In this document: positions 11,891-24,620 of the stretch, one piece after another | How the letters are laid out: every line of letters begins with the position of its first letter | Numbering within the stretch: position 1 is the stretch's first letter | Notes under the pieces: model-generated | What the model saw: only the letters and a program-made list of their open reading frames with translations | Databases searched by the model: none | What the model was told of the DNA's origin: nothing | Made by a program: the position numbers and the translations under genes | Assembly (NCBI GenBank): GCA_029747015.1 | Contig: JAKOGI010000083.1 | Span: 621,501-685,500, forward strand | Reading direction: 5' to 3' | Length of the DNA: 64,000 nucleotides | Source: Carnegiea gigantea | Lineage: Eukaryota; Streptophyta; Magnoliopsida; Caryophyllales; Cactaceae

Positions 11891-13330
11891 CTGTAAGTTG
11901 ATTAAAGGGAAGAAAGAATAGGGGGTCAGTGCACATCTTCAAATCCCCTTTCAACCTCCCATAACAGCACAAATTACAAAAGCACAAACAATTAAAAAAC
12001 TTGTCAATAATATTTGTGGGGAGTGATGGGGAGTTTTCTACTGGTTTAAACTAATAAACATTTGTGAGACACCAGTTAAGCAGTACATCCTTTCTATTCA
12101 TGAAAAAGAAAGTTGTGGAACCCAAGAGAAGGTCTCTACTTCTAATTATACAAATAAAACAACCCACCATAGAACATAACTGCATATTTCATCTCCAAAA
12201 ACCTTAAAGAAAACGATATCCAAAGTTGCCCAGGTCAAACTGCACTACAGCTTTACAATTCTTATCAATTGCTATTTGGATATAAAAGCAACGGCTGATG
12301 ACAAACCCAGACTGTAGTTCTAAGGTCAGGCCACCATTATACAACACACACCCCCCCCCCCCCGCCCCCCCAAAAAAAAAACCACCCAAGTGGGAAATCC
12401 AGGAAGGGAGGTCACAACTAACCATAAGATTCGGGAACTAACCCAATAATAAATAACAATATCAAAACTGACACAGAATTTAGCTTATATACCACCAAAT
12501 ACTCTGTCGTTTCTGTTACTTATCAAACTCAGTTTAGGTAGAAAATTATTTTAGCATTTAACCAAAAGCACCTGACTTTCAAAGATCAAGCCTAATTTAA
12601 TCAATAAAATCCACCAAATAATTAAACTGAAAGTTAGGACTCCTCAAATTAACACTAAGCCATGGATGTATGCCCCTCTGCGGCTAAGCCACAGCCAGAG
12701 TTAGAAAAGCACAGAACAAAACTCGATAATGAATTGTTTAGTAAAATCAAAGAAAATTCCAAATTCAATCCCATAAAATAAGGAAAACAAATTGTATACA
12801 CAAGACTGGAGAGTACAGAATTCAATCCAATTTGTGTCAGAGATAATAGGCGCATGATTTCAAAATTTAACATTAATAATAAAACCAAAGCTTTTTTTTC
12901 CAATTCAATTCAATGGGATAAGAATTCATATATCTCACTCACTCATATTACTGGAGCCCGAAGTGATGGAGTTTCATAAAGTTGGGAGAAGAAGCAAAAA
13001 AAAAAAAAAGCTAAAAATAAGAAATTTTATTCTCTGATAGAACAATTTCTTTCTCCGGAAAAAAGCGTAATCATCAGACCTCAAACCCAACGAAGAGAGG
13101 AGGGAGTAAATTCTTCCATAACTAAAATTAATATCGAAAAGCATACCTATTTAATCATTCAAACTCGCAATTCATAAGTCACCTCACTATTTCATAAGTC
13201 ACACGCACAATTTCATAACCCTAATATCAGCATACAAAGTTGCAAATTACCAACTCAGATCTGAAAATTGCAAGTCAGCTCATGATTTTCGCAAATCAGA
13301 TAAGAGATTGAGAGGGAGTGAGGTACTTAC
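11891..13330 (-). other. 5'UTR intron of the NEDP1-like gene
   Basis: On the minus strand a donor CTTT|GTAAGTACCT at 13330 and an acceptor CAACTTACAG|AACCAAATGG at 11891 bracket this stretch. The acceptor sits six bases upstream of the start codon. A leader intron argues that the locus descends from a normal spliced gene and not from a retrocopy. A poly-C/poly-A tract at 12351-12379 lies inside. The splice assignment is inferred from sequence alone. Confidence 0.65.
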
Positions 13331-13620
13331 AAAGTTGCAGATTAGTCCAGGACTTTCACAAGCCAAACGCAGACTGGGGAATATTCGACTAGTCGAACAG
13401 ATTTGGGAGTTAGGACTTCGAAAGGTCACGCTGGCGCCGGAAGAGGGGCTGCCAGACTAGCGACAAAGACGGCACGCTCGTCGCCGGAAGAGAGAGTTAG
13501 GGTTTTTCTGTGGCAGCCAGGGAACAAGGGAACAGGGAGAGAGGAGAAAGTCAAGCAATCGAGGGTTGACTCTGCCAAGGAAAATTCTTTGGATCTTTGA
13601 CGGCGGGGTCGTGGCATTTA
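13331..13620 (-). promoter_or_regulatory. Probable 5'UTR exon and promoter-proximal region
   Basis: Upstream of the inferred donor at 13330 the sequence is more GC-rich than its surroundings, as often seen in plant leader exons. The transcription start cannot be placed, and I see no convincing TATA box. Confidence 0.4.
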
Positions 13621-13751
13621 AAAAACACTAGTGTCAGGAGCCCGTCCCAAGAGCTCCCACAGGCCGCAACCTATGGAACCCGTGTCGGCACGAGGTGCAC
13701 AAGTGGACGGTGTACCCAGTTGAACAGAATGCATTTCGGATCATGGCACAC

Positions 13752-13776
13752 TTTTTTTTTTTTTTTTTTTTTTTTT
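13752..13776. repeat. Poly-T tract
   Basis: 25 consecutive T residues. This could be a retrocopy tail on the minus strand or simple slippage. No attached retrosequence was recognised. Confidence 0.9.
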
Positions 13777-13919
13777 GGTCGTTTGTGGGGGAACAACGAT
13801 GCATTTTGGCCATGCCTCTTCAATGATACGCGTCGTTTTAATGTTGAAAACAATAAAAACTTGTAAGTAGCTGTTAGACTCGATTAATTCACCTAGGCTT
13901 TTAGGGCACCCAAAACTCA

Positions 13920-15197
13920 TGTAACACTCCGAATTTTTAAATAATTTATAACCCAAATATGAGTCAATGGTGACCCCTAAATACGTCACCATTGTACCTC
14001 ACTAAGGAGGACACAAGGTTCAAAAATACGAACTATGTTAGCAAGATATACTTATATTAATTAGAAACCTGAATTAAACTAATCTAATGAGTAAGCTCCG
14101 AACAAGTATAATTTTGGCAACATTAACGCTGCTATCAATCTAATCATATTCGTTTAAGGTTAGTAATTGTGCTCGCTTAAGAGCAAAACCTCGCCACTAA
14201 AACTTCATGCCTAATATCCTCACAGAAGCAGACACCTAAAAAAATTTAAAATGAGTAAACTCAATAACGCGACCCCAAAAACTTAAAAGCAATTTGGCAA
14301 TACCAGTTTAAAACCTATTTGGGAAAAAGGGATAGCTAAAAAAATGTAATAAACCTCATAAAAATCCCTACTAAAGACATATTTCAAGAACTTTCAAATT
14401 GAAAAAACATGGTACTTACAAGAGAAGGTGAAACACTACTACTGACTAAATATCCCTTCAACAACTAGTGAAGGGATAAGTTTAAAGAAGAAAGCAGAAA
14501 AGTTAAGTTTAAAATAGAAATAATCCTTTGACTGAAAACCTTGGATAAAGAGTTCATTAAACATATATTAGAAATAATTCAGAATTTTCCTTTTTTTCAG
14601 GGAGAGAGAAAATTTTTACACAATCTAATATTTTCGATGTAAAACCTCCTTTTGAACTTGCACGTATCCCAATCAAGACAAAAGCAAAAAGAAAAAGATT
14701 TCAATAAACACGGTGCTAAGCAATGGTTTCAAACAAGTCACGGAAAATTTACTCAGAAGTATGATTTTTCAGTTCAACAATTTGATGACAGACATGGGAA
14801 ACAAGAAGACAGGCATCCTCCTGATAGGCTGGAGTTAAGGTCATCTTTGCAGCATCGCATACGATAACTAGCCATACATAATAGAGATCACGTGACTCGA
14901 ACAGGATAATAAGGCAACACAAAACTAGTCATCAAAACAACTTTTGTTGCTAATTTTAGGTTGGTCAACTAATCTATTACTTCCTTTCCTCATATCTCAA
15001 CCTCAAATTTAAACTATTGAACTCGAGTGTGTAGACACATGCGACTTTAAATCAAGAATTACATCTCTATATTTAATTTAGGATATCAAAAATTTCTTAT
15101 CCGTATTTAATTCAAATAATGAGGAATTTCATCTTATCAATCAATTCATGTAATTTCTATTTTACTAATTTTGAGAAATTTCAGGGGTATTATATCA
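13920..15197 (-). mobile_element. LTR X, left copy
   Basis: On the minus strand it runs from TGATATAATACCCC to GGAGTGTTACA, with the TG...CA ends usual for LTRs. It is near-identical to 17522-18798, differing by scattered substitutions and single-base indels. To its right (upstream on the minus strand) lies the decayed end of a Ty3 pol, so the strand assignment is coherent. The similarity to the other copy continues 37 bases past the left LTR end (from 13883). Confidence 0.85.
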
Positions 15198-15640
15198 TGC
15201 CTCTTAAGGTGAGTTATGTCCTCGAAGCTCAAATGCACCTAAGAAGTGAACATGTGAGAATATCTCTCTCATATCAATCTTGGGCACCCCAATGCCGTTC
15301 ATATCGATGTTATTTGCCCAAAGTAATTTGATAAATGAAATAGCCTTTCTTCATTGGGTCTTTTCTACATGACTCAAAGTCTAAATTGGTTGCTCCTAAC
15401 ATGTGATATGCTCCTGAAACTAGAGGGGATCCACCATTATCATGCGAGATATTTTCGGGGACATATTTGTATGATTAGGATCTTTAGAACACAATGTGAA
15501 TCTTGATAATCAAATAGGAGTTCCATTCAGTAAGCGATTATGCCAACGCGTTCAATTACTTGGTAGAGTCCTACATAGCTTGCAACCAGTTTTCCAACTT
15601 GGCTAAGTGTAGAATAATTTTCAAAATGTTTTAAAATATA
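15198..15640 (-). pseudogene. Ty3/Gypsy pol C-terminus, decayed
   Basis: Minus-strand translation shows GKLVASYVGLYQVIERVG, matching the family's conserved (G)PY-(E/Q)-V-(I/L)-E-R-(I/V)-G block after the integrase core, then stops and frame changes. Near the LTR come MREIFSHVHF and FELRGHNSP, corresponding to the usual pol tail (WE-x-E-x-x-M-R-x-x-Y-P-H-x-F). It ends directly at the LTR start, as expected. It is not functional. Confidence 0.65.
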
Positions 15641-17482
15641 ACAAGTACATGGTTATCAATCGTAGTATTTGAAGGTTGGTCCATAGGGATAGGGTTAGGC
15701 GACTAATCACCTATTAATCTAGCCTACCTAACTAGATTAACAAAAGCTAAATAACAAGAAATTAGTTAATTAAAACAAACTTTACGTACTAGTAAACGGG
15801 AAAGAGAGAAATAATAAATTCAATGGTAGACTCCAAGAATGCTAAACCACTAACATCAGAGCAAGCAAAAAACAAAAAGGTGCCTAACTTTCAATGCCTA
15901 GTACCCACACCAAATAAGGAGCTAGAAATCATTAAATAATAAAATTTTAAAAAATGATAAAAGGATAAAGAAGGAATGGAGAAGATAGTACCAGAAGGGC
16001 GTCCAAACATGAGAAACAAGGGAAGAACCAAGGCAAAAAATAGAGCACAATCACAATTGGAATCGGGAAAAGAGAAACTTGAAAATTGAATTAGAACTTG
16101 AACAATTCGGCCCAAAAATGCAAATTTCTACTCGACTTCAACAACCCAGAATCAAGTTGCACTAATTTCTATGCCGAAAACTAGATCTGAAAATAAATGG
16201 GAAATGAATAGATGACAAACGTGATGGGAATTTCGAAAACTAAGTGTGATACTCTTCTGCTGTACTCTATGGCATCTGCCCTTCTTCTTTTCGAACTGGC
16301 TTGGCCAAACATATATATAGACACAATCAACCGCTTGCTCCTCTTGTAACTGCTGAGTAAATTGTTGAGGTGGTTTTGGATAATATGAGCAGATGAGGAG
16401 AAATATGGAAAGGGATGACTCATTATTTCAATAGAATGTGCCGAGGAATTTGAAGCTCGGGGTCTTCATGGGTTTGACTGAGAAATGAGCTAGGAGGCGT
16501 GAGGGAGAAGGAGGAAAAAGTGAAATAAAAGAAAAGAATTTAAGGGGGTCTGGCATTGCTGGTCACGTGAGTTAGGCCTGATGTTGTAATAACTTATAAA
16601 AAACGGGTCACATACCTTAGTATGCGACGTGGGTCATCGAGCATGTGAGCAAATTTGGACTGAGCAATTGGGTTGAAAACATAGGGTCCATACTTGGATC
16701 GTGGTTTCAGTCAAGACTCCGCGCAATTTTCCTTTTTCTACGTTTGTTCTGATTTTTATTCACAAATTTATTATTTCCTACAAAACAAAACAAACCACAT
16801 ACAGATTCTAAAATTATTGATTTTTACGAGTTAAATGATGCGCATCAGGGTGTTAAAATGTATTAATTTTGGGCTGAATACTAAACGCACTATCACCTTG
16901 AAAGGTGAGACTTTGAAGAACATTTGTCATCTACTGTAACCAATAGTGGGTGATTCTCTCGTGTGCACAGCTATTTGTGAACTATGGGCCACTTTCATTT
17001 GAGCTTGAATCATTTTAACCTTTACAAGAATGCCTTGGGGCATATATATACTTTTGAAACCCAAGTACTACCAGCAATGCTTTAATGTAGTGGTGTGTGA
17101 CACTTCCTACCATACAAGATCTCACCGAGCATTCATTTTTATGCTGTTTTGGTAGTCTGTTGTTGTATCAGAACTCAACCATGGTCAAGTTTTCATTGTA
17201 AACTCACTTAAAAAAATGAGAGAGCACACGTATGCAAAATGCCTTATTGTCTTTATACTATCTCCTCCGCATGTCCATCGATGGCAAGAAATAACGTTGA
17301 GATGATATCTCACCGGTTATGTAGGATTCATACAGATTTTGCTTGAATTGTGTGTCATGTTATGAGCTTGCAATGCCTTTGATGTCAGACGGATGCGAGA
17401 GTTCGTCTTTTATGTGTGATTAAGCCAAATGGGTTAAGATCCGAGTGGGTCAAGAATGAAAGGTTAAATAGTCTCAATCAAT
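15641..17482. other. Sequence between LTR X copies, mostly unassigned
   Basis: Integrase, reverse transcriptase and gag expected here were not recognised. The part from about 15645 to 16860 looks like a separate insertion: it opens with GGTCCATAGGGATAGGG-type sequence, reminiscent of the GATCCCACGAGGAAAG block near 18894, and ends near GATGCGCATCAGGGTG. I could not prove its ends. Confidence 0.4.
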
Positions 17483-17521
17483 CGATTAATTCACCTAGGC
17501 TTTTAGGGCACCCGAAACTCA

Positions 17522-18798
17522 TGTAACACTTCGAATTCTTAAATAATTTATAACCCAAACATGAGTCAAGGGTGGTCCCTAAATACGTCACCATTGTGCC
17601 TCACTAAAGAAGACATAAGGCTCAGAAATACGAACTAGGTTAGCAATATATACTTATACTAATTAGAAACCTGAATTAAACTAGTCTAATGAGTAAGCTC
17701 CGAACAAGTATAATTTGGCAACATTAACGCTGCTACCAATCTAATCATATTCGTTTAAGGTTAGTAATTGTACTTGCTTAAAAGCAAACCTCGCCACTAA
17801 AACTTCATGCCTAATATACCCACAGAAGCAGACACCTAAAAAAATTTAAAATGAGTAAACTCAATAACGCGACCCCAAAAACTTAAAAGCAATTTAGCAA
17901 TACCAGTTTAAAACCTATTTGGGAAAAAGGGATAGCTAAAAAATGTAATAAACCTCATAAAAATCCCTACTAAAGACATATGTCAAGAACTTTCAAATTG
18001 AAAAAACATGGTACTTACAAGAGAAGGTGAAAACACTACTATTGACCAAATATCCTTCAATAACCAGTGAAGGGATAAGTTTAAAGAAGAAAGTAGAATA
18101 GTTAAGTTTAAAATGGAAATAATCCTTTGATTGATAACCCAGGACAAAAAGTTCATTAAACATATATTAGAAATAATTCAGAATTTTCCTTTTTTTCAGG
18201 CAGAGAGAAAATTTTTGCACAATCTAATATTTTCAATGTAAAAGCTCTGTTTGAACTTGCACTTATCCCAATCAAGACAAAATCAAAAAGAAAAAGATTT
18301 CAATAAACACGATGCTAAGCAATAGTTCCAAATAAGTCACGGAAAATTTGTTCAGAAGTATGATTTTTCAGTTCAACAATTTGATGACAAACACGGGAAA
18401 CAAGAAGACAGGCATCCGCCTGATAGGCTGGAGTTAAGGTCATCTTTACAACATTGCATACGATGACTAGCCATACATAATAGAGATCACGTGACTCGAA
18501 CAAGATAATAGGGGAACACAAAACTAGTCATCAAAACAACTTTGTTGCTAATTTTAGGTTGGCCAACTAATCTATTACTTCCTATCCTCATATATATCTC
18601 AACCTCAAATTTAAACTATTAAACTCGAGTGCGTAGACACACGCGACTTTAAATCAAGAATTACTTCCTGTATTTAATTCAGGATATCAAGAATTTCTTA
18701 TCTGCATTTAATTTAGGTAATAAGGAATTTCATCTTGTCAATCAATTCATGTAATTTCTATTTAACTAATTTCGAGAAATTTTAGGGGTATTATATCC
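17522..18798 (-). mobile_element. LTR X, right copy
   Basis: Near-identical partner of 13920-15197, with the same orientation and length. Its outer end reads ...TATATCC where the left copy has ...TATATCA, so the terminal dinucleotide has mutated. The match continues on both sides beyond the LTR: 39 bases to the left (from 17483) and about 21 bases to the right (to 18819), where the left copy has pol-end sequence. A simple LTR pair would not share both flanks. Confidence 0.85.
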
Positions 18799-18819
18799 TG
18801 CCCCCTTAAGATGAGTTAT

Positions 18820-20200
18820 TGTAAAGCTTGTCGTAGAGCTATAAATTAAACTACTACTTTGATGTACAAATAAAATTTATAGCATAGGAAAATAGGAATC
18901 GATCCCACGAGGAAAGATTATGATAGTGAGCTAGTTTAAATCTAATTAAATTTACTGCTTTAATATATTTTATTTCTTTAAACTGTTAAGACAAATCAAA
19001 TTAAACAAGTAAAAATCTGAAAAATTACTTGCTAATACCACTAAATATTCTAAGCCTAATTCTAGATATAAAAATAGTAAATACCTAACCTAAATATTCT
19101 GAAAAAATAAAACAGAAATAACCACACACTTTTAAACTGAAAATTAAAACAAAAAGTAACAAATAGAAAATTAATGTCAAAATTCACAAAAAACAATACC
19201 AATTAATATTCTACAAATTCGTAAATTTATATTCCCAGAATGGTTTTAAATTAATTTCAGAAAAAATATAATAGAAGATAAAATCAGAAAATTAAAACAG
19301 AAAATAATATCTGAAATTAGAAAAATAATAAACTGCACTCAATTAAATACAAACATAAATAATAAATTCACCCATATTGTATAATATAACTTTGTAAACA
19401 TAATAAAACCCTAAAAACTGAAAATAAAAATTAATATATAATTTTTAGATTTATTAAAGTAAAAATCTGCACGTATTTAATTCACGAAATAATTCTGAAA
19501 AATTATGAAATACTTTCCAAAAATTCCGAAATTTAATATCAGTAGATTAGGATGTTAAGTAAACCTTAAAATGGAATGAAACATGAAAAAACGCAAACGG
19601 GACTATTTTTAACCTAATTTCTAACAAAGCAGTAAATAAATGGCAAAATAGAATAGAAAATAAATCTGAAAATTTTAATCGCACTAAAAATCAAAATATA
19701 ACTAGTCTAAAATGATCAAGACACTCCTAAAAGACTACTCTTTTGGGGGGGTAAACAAAATTAATATTAAGAACTATAAATTTAAGAATTAAAACTCACA
19801 AACTAAAGAAATTAACTAAAAAGCAACAAATAATTATTAAAGATACCAAATTTATGAAAAACACCTAGCATAATCTATATGTACTATGCACATTAATATA
19901 TATCATCAACACACAAATCAATTTATCTATGAATTAGACTGTAGAAGACACCCACCAGCGGATCTTTCTTGTTTTTTCTTATATTATAGTTTATTTAAGT
20001 CAAGCCTTAATATAAGCCCTACTAATGTTGATAACCCTAATACTAGCGCAAGAATTTAATCAAACTAGAGCACTAAATATTAGAAAAGCATCATCTAACG
20101 CACTTACAACCAATTTACCAATGAATTGATTTAACAAAGATATATAATAATTACCTAATTAAAAGAGATAGGTTTGAGCCCTCTATGATCAATTAGGGTG
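18820..20200. other. AT-rich repeat-like sequence, left part
   Basis: Starts abruptly with TGTAAAGCTTGTCG where LTR X homology ends, so it is probably another element's end. It contains the block GATCCCACGAGGAAAG and then a very A-rich stretch. No coding domain is seen. It appears to continue beyond the solo LTR at 20206-23196. Confidence 0.4.
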
Positions 20201-20764
20201 ATACGTTTAACGCTCCAAATTAAATATATTTCACTGTTTATATTCTCCTTAATAAATCATTCAATTGTAATCTGATAAATCCAATGATACGGGAGTTACC
20301 GCCGTCCCAAAGGACAAGGCTTGAAGTATGTGTCCTGGAATAACATGGTTAAGCATAACCTCAACCATACACATTCACACATAATCATCCATTCACAATT
20401 AAGTGTTAACCAATGTAAGGTTTATAAACTATAGTAAGATAATTTACCATATAATCTACATCTCCATAGACCGAAAAATTTCAAATACAGCTTTAAAATA
20501 TGCATATACTGTATCACCGCTGATTCATACAGATTTCCTTGCTCAAAGAATTCTCTTCCGTTGCTTTGCTAGCATGAGGGCAATTCTCTGAGCATTTGCC
20601 TAAAACAAAACATGAAAAATATTTCGAACTATGAGCCGAAACTCAGTACATGCATTTCTGAATTGTTAAATAATCATTGAAACACTGATTGGGCCTGCTT
20701 TGCAATTCATTTAAGGTCAAACAGGGAATGAGATTAATATAAAACTGTATTGCTAGTTATTATC

Positions 20765-20905
20765 TGATAGTGAATCCTTTGATACTGTTATGATCTATGG
20801 ATAGGTATACACCTGCCAAACCGATCAGGACCTGGCCTGAAGTCGCTCGGGTAACTAAAGGGCGAATGCCCTATAGATGATAACTGACGGGGTCACTAAT
20901 TAACT
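20765..20905 (-). repeat. Conserved LTR module, copy 2
   Basis: On the minus strand: GTGACCCCGTCAGTTATCAT, TTACCCGAGCGACTTCAGGC, CCTGATCGGTTTGGCAGGTG and AGATAATAACTAGCAATACA, in the same order as in the other LTRs. Confidence 0.85.
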
Positions 20906-22659
20906 GATAAATCACTATGTAAACTGATTCATTGATGTACTTACCAAAATATGATAACGTTGATAAATACACTGTAATTTCTAAAGATACAGACAATGGA
21001 CGTACATAAAATGATATTTCACTTGATAATACGTATGCACAAAGGAAAATGATAGACTAGGCCCCATTTCTGCTTAAGAGATGTCATTATAGATAAACGT
21101 AGTTAGTAAACCACGTTCACAGACATAATTTATAACTTTAATGGAAATTGATCAATTAAAAAGGATTCTGCAATTCCAATAATTCAATGTAAGGCAAGTC
21201 AAATCAAGATGATCTGAAAAATAAATCAGTTTGGGTTGTTGAACTTGAAATACAACAAATTGAAACAAAATAGATCACATTGGAATGATTGAGCTGATAA
21301 TGAAAAGATTTCAATTGAAATAAATGAAACATGGGTTTTTTGATGTTTCTGAAATAGATAATAGAATAGTTAATGCCTCTGAAATGGATAAGAGAAGGTT
21401 CAATGCCATGAAGGGTGTTGTAAAGTTCATAAAAGCTCAAATAACCTCAGTTACTGTGCCCACTTCTCAAATTTCATTTTCATGCTCATTTAACTCGGTT
21501 TTCGAACCCAAGTAAGCTTCGATACATAATCAAACTTGTTGAACTTACTACGCTTTGTAATTTCCTTGCAATACCCATAATTATATAGAAACTTCTGAAA
21601 ATATTTTCAAATATCACGATTTTTGTATTCATTCATATTACCATTTGATGGTTTGTATTAGAAAATCCATATCATTCACTTCCGACCTCCAAATAAGATG
21701 TAAAACCCCAATATGAAAAACTTATAATATCTACTAAAACTTTTACTTAGGAACAAAGTATGATTCACATAGTAAGATCCCTAAAATTAGGGTAGAACAC
21801 AGATGTACACAATTTCAGTTCAATCTACACAGTCGTAGCAAAATGACCATAACTTTTTCCACAGAACTCGGATTAAGGCGATTCAAATGGCATTTGAAAG
21901 ATAACTCATTTATCTATCCACACACCAAAAATCACAATTTTTCAATAGCCCAATCAATACTAGTTTTTCCGTAGATTCCCCTATGTACAAATTCTCCCAG
22001 TTTCGATATATTCTGCGCAGTCTTTAGTAAATTGGCCATAACTTTGTCCACACAATTCGAAATTGAATAATTCCAGAGCCTATTGAAAGCTAACTCATCA
22101 AGATATCACTAAACCAAAAATCATGAATTTTGGATGTGCCAATTATTACCAGTTTATTCGCAAACTCACCCCTATTTCGAGGTCTGTTTACAGCATAACA
22201 GCCCATATTGCAATCTTTTCTTGACATAATCCCCCACTAAAATCACTCTTTAATTCATACAAATCCACACCTACATTACCATAATCATTTATGATACTAA
22301 AGATTACCAAAATTAAACCAACCCTCAAAGTTCATCAACCTTGAACACAAAGCTTACATGGTCATGCGTTGATTCATCTTTGCGCATAGCTTATTCAATC
22401 CACTCTTAACTAAGCAAGATAAAATATCAAACTAGCACTTAATTGTATTAATAAAACATGATCCATGAATAGATTCATCATAAATCCAAAACTAAACAAG
22501 ATTAGGCTAGAGTTTTTATCTTGCTTTGAGCTTAAAGGAGAGATGGAAGAGGCGGTGGATGTTGAGAGGGTGGTGGCTGGGGTGTTGGGCGGCAGGACTG
22601 GTGGCTGCCTGGCTGGCAGCAGAAGGTGGCTGACCAGAACAGTAGGGGGCAGCCGTGGG

Positions 22660-22735
22660 GTGGGGCAGAAGAAGAAGAAGAGAGCCTTGAAGAAGAAGAA
22701 GAAAGCCTTGAAGAAGAAGAAAGTCTTGTGATTGT
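22660..22735. repeat. Imperfect GAA-rich tandem repeat
   Basis: Units of GAAGAAGAA joined by GCCTTGAAG or similar repeat two to three times inside the solo LTR. The open frame across it (Gly/Lys-rich) is a product of the LTR's biased block and not a host gene. Confidence 0.8.
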
Positions 22736-23201
22736 CTCTTGCAAAACCCTTAAAGAATATTTGGATGAAAACCCTTAGAGAATGCTTGGCTGAGATTATC
22801 CCTCAAACAAATATCATTTGCTAAATAAAATTAGGTCCAAATGAGGGTGATTAGCTAAACAAATGGATTAGAAACTTGTTGGGCCGAAATTGGCCTTAAA
22901 TGAGTTCGGGTTGGAAAAAAATGCCAAACCGGGTGCAATTAATTAAATTTGCTTCTCTGAAACTCGAAATTAAATGTGATATCATGAAAAATAATTTAAT
23001 CTTTTAAATTATAATTATCGAGGCCTAATATCAATTTCTCCGAAAAAATATTTTCGGTAAATGAAATTCGAATTGCAAAGCGGAGCACCAAATGAATTCT
23101 CCCAACCGGGATAATTAAATGAGATAAATAAATATGAAAAATTAATAACATGACTTAATTAAATAAATAAACATGATTTACGATTGGGCTACTACAATAC
23201 G

Positions 23202-24615
23202 TATACTTAAAAGACTATAACTTTACTTACTAAAGTCTTTTAAACTATCATATGAATTCATATTAAACTAACGAGCATGAATTCTAATTAATCTAATACG
23301 CATATCATAAACAATAAATATTAATCATTATAGAACGATGGAATAAAAATCAATTAGACAATAAAATATAAAACTTGTTTCAAAATAATTAATTTAACAT
23401 TGTTTCAAATAGATTATACTAAGTGTAAGAAAATTACTCACTCATATCATAACTTAAATTACACAAATCATCCAAAGAATTCATCTTTAACACTAAGATA
23501 AGCTAAAAAAATAAAATAAAATAAAAATAAAAAATAGTCATAGAACAATGTTACTTGGCCGTGAGGATGATGACAGTTGATGGTGATGAAGATTATGATA
23601 GATAGGAGATGACGATGATTGATGATTTATCAAAGTATGGAGTTAGGTCGTAAGATGAGATATGATGGAGGATGATATATGAAGAAGGATCCTGATGTGT
23701 GATGCGTGAGGGGGGCGAGAGCAGTAGGAGGCTGGACGTGATGATGTTGCGTCCGTGTGGAGGCGAAGGGGTTCGTGACATAAGTTAGAGAAGAAGAGGT
23801 AGGTTTGTTTTTATGGTATTATTCTACTAGGGTTTCCTTCCTTGGATTCCTTCTCTTCCAAGTCTTCTAATTTTTCTTCAATTAGGAGTAGTACTCTTAT
23901 AATTCAAGCCCAAATAAATCCTTGTGAAAATATATTTTTCATAAATCATTATTTTTAGACCGACTTGATGATTCCGCTAGAGTCCTTCAATCAAACCGAA
24001 TTTCGGCATCTTCCCTTCTCATCTCTCTTTATTAATGCTTAACCTAAAAATATATAAAATAAAGTAAATTAGGAAAAATAATATATATAATGTAATCAAA
24101 TTAATTATTAAAGACGTATATGAATTATGACTTAACAAATTCTCCTACACTTAGAATTTGAACATCCTCTTGCAAAGTAATCTAAGACTCGACCTAAAAA
24201 CAAACTCTCTTACTTATAAAGTCATGCACAAGTATGATATTTACATTAGCCATTGGTGTGCTTTAAAAACAATTTTATTCAAAATGAATTAATCTTTTCT
24301 TCTAACAAGTGAGTGACTACTAAACATCCATCTACCATTAAAGAGTTTCTTCATCAACCTCAAAACATCTCTTTAACAAAGTAACAAGAACAATAACTAT
24401 CCATCTCTTTTAAGCATGCATAAATCGATCACGAAGTCTAAAAAGTTTGCGATAGAAAGATTGAAGTGCGGTATGGCCATAGAGACAATTGAATTAGAAG
24501 GAATAAGTCATTGAAATTGATTCCAAACTTGCCTTGCATTTTTTTTTTTTTTTTTGGGGAAACTCCAATTGCACAGATATTCGAGGCCCATATAGGGTCT
24601 TAGAAATCAAACACT
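23202..24615. other. AT-rich repeat-like sequence, right part
   Basis: Probable continuation of 18820-20200 across the solo LTR insertion. No domains recognised. AAATTCTCCTACACTTAG near 24140 resembles transposon-associated sequence, but no end can be defined. A poly-T run lies at 24541-24556. Confidence 0.4.
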
Positions 24616-24620
24616 CTTTG

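Larger units (their letters stand above)
20206..23196 (-). mobile_element. Solo LTR, Ty3/Gypsy, 2.99 kb
   Basis: The minus strand starts TGTAGTAGCCCAATCG at 23196 and ends GGAGCGTTAAA at 20206; the terminal CA is mutated to AA. It is flanked by a perfect 5 bp duplication ATACG at 20201-20205 and 23197-23201. There is no internal region on either side. That is the signature of LTR-LTR recombination after insertion. The start resembles TGTAATAGCCCGACC of the LTRs at 43075 and 43387, and the words TTGAATCGCCTTAATCC are shared with LTR C near 44690. Confidence 0.92.

Noticed and set aside
13403..13600. Plus-strand frame opposite the 5'UTR exon of the NEDP1-like gene
   Set aside because: GC-rich leader sequence gives long open frames by chance; no homologue recognised.
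16300..16325. TATATATAG word as a promoter
   Set aside because: No transcript unit or coding frame is attached; AT-rich sequence makes such words common.
22465..22731. Gly/Arg/Lys-rich frame
   Set aside because: Lies inside the solo LTR defined by ATACG duplications and ends in a GAA repeat; not a host gene.
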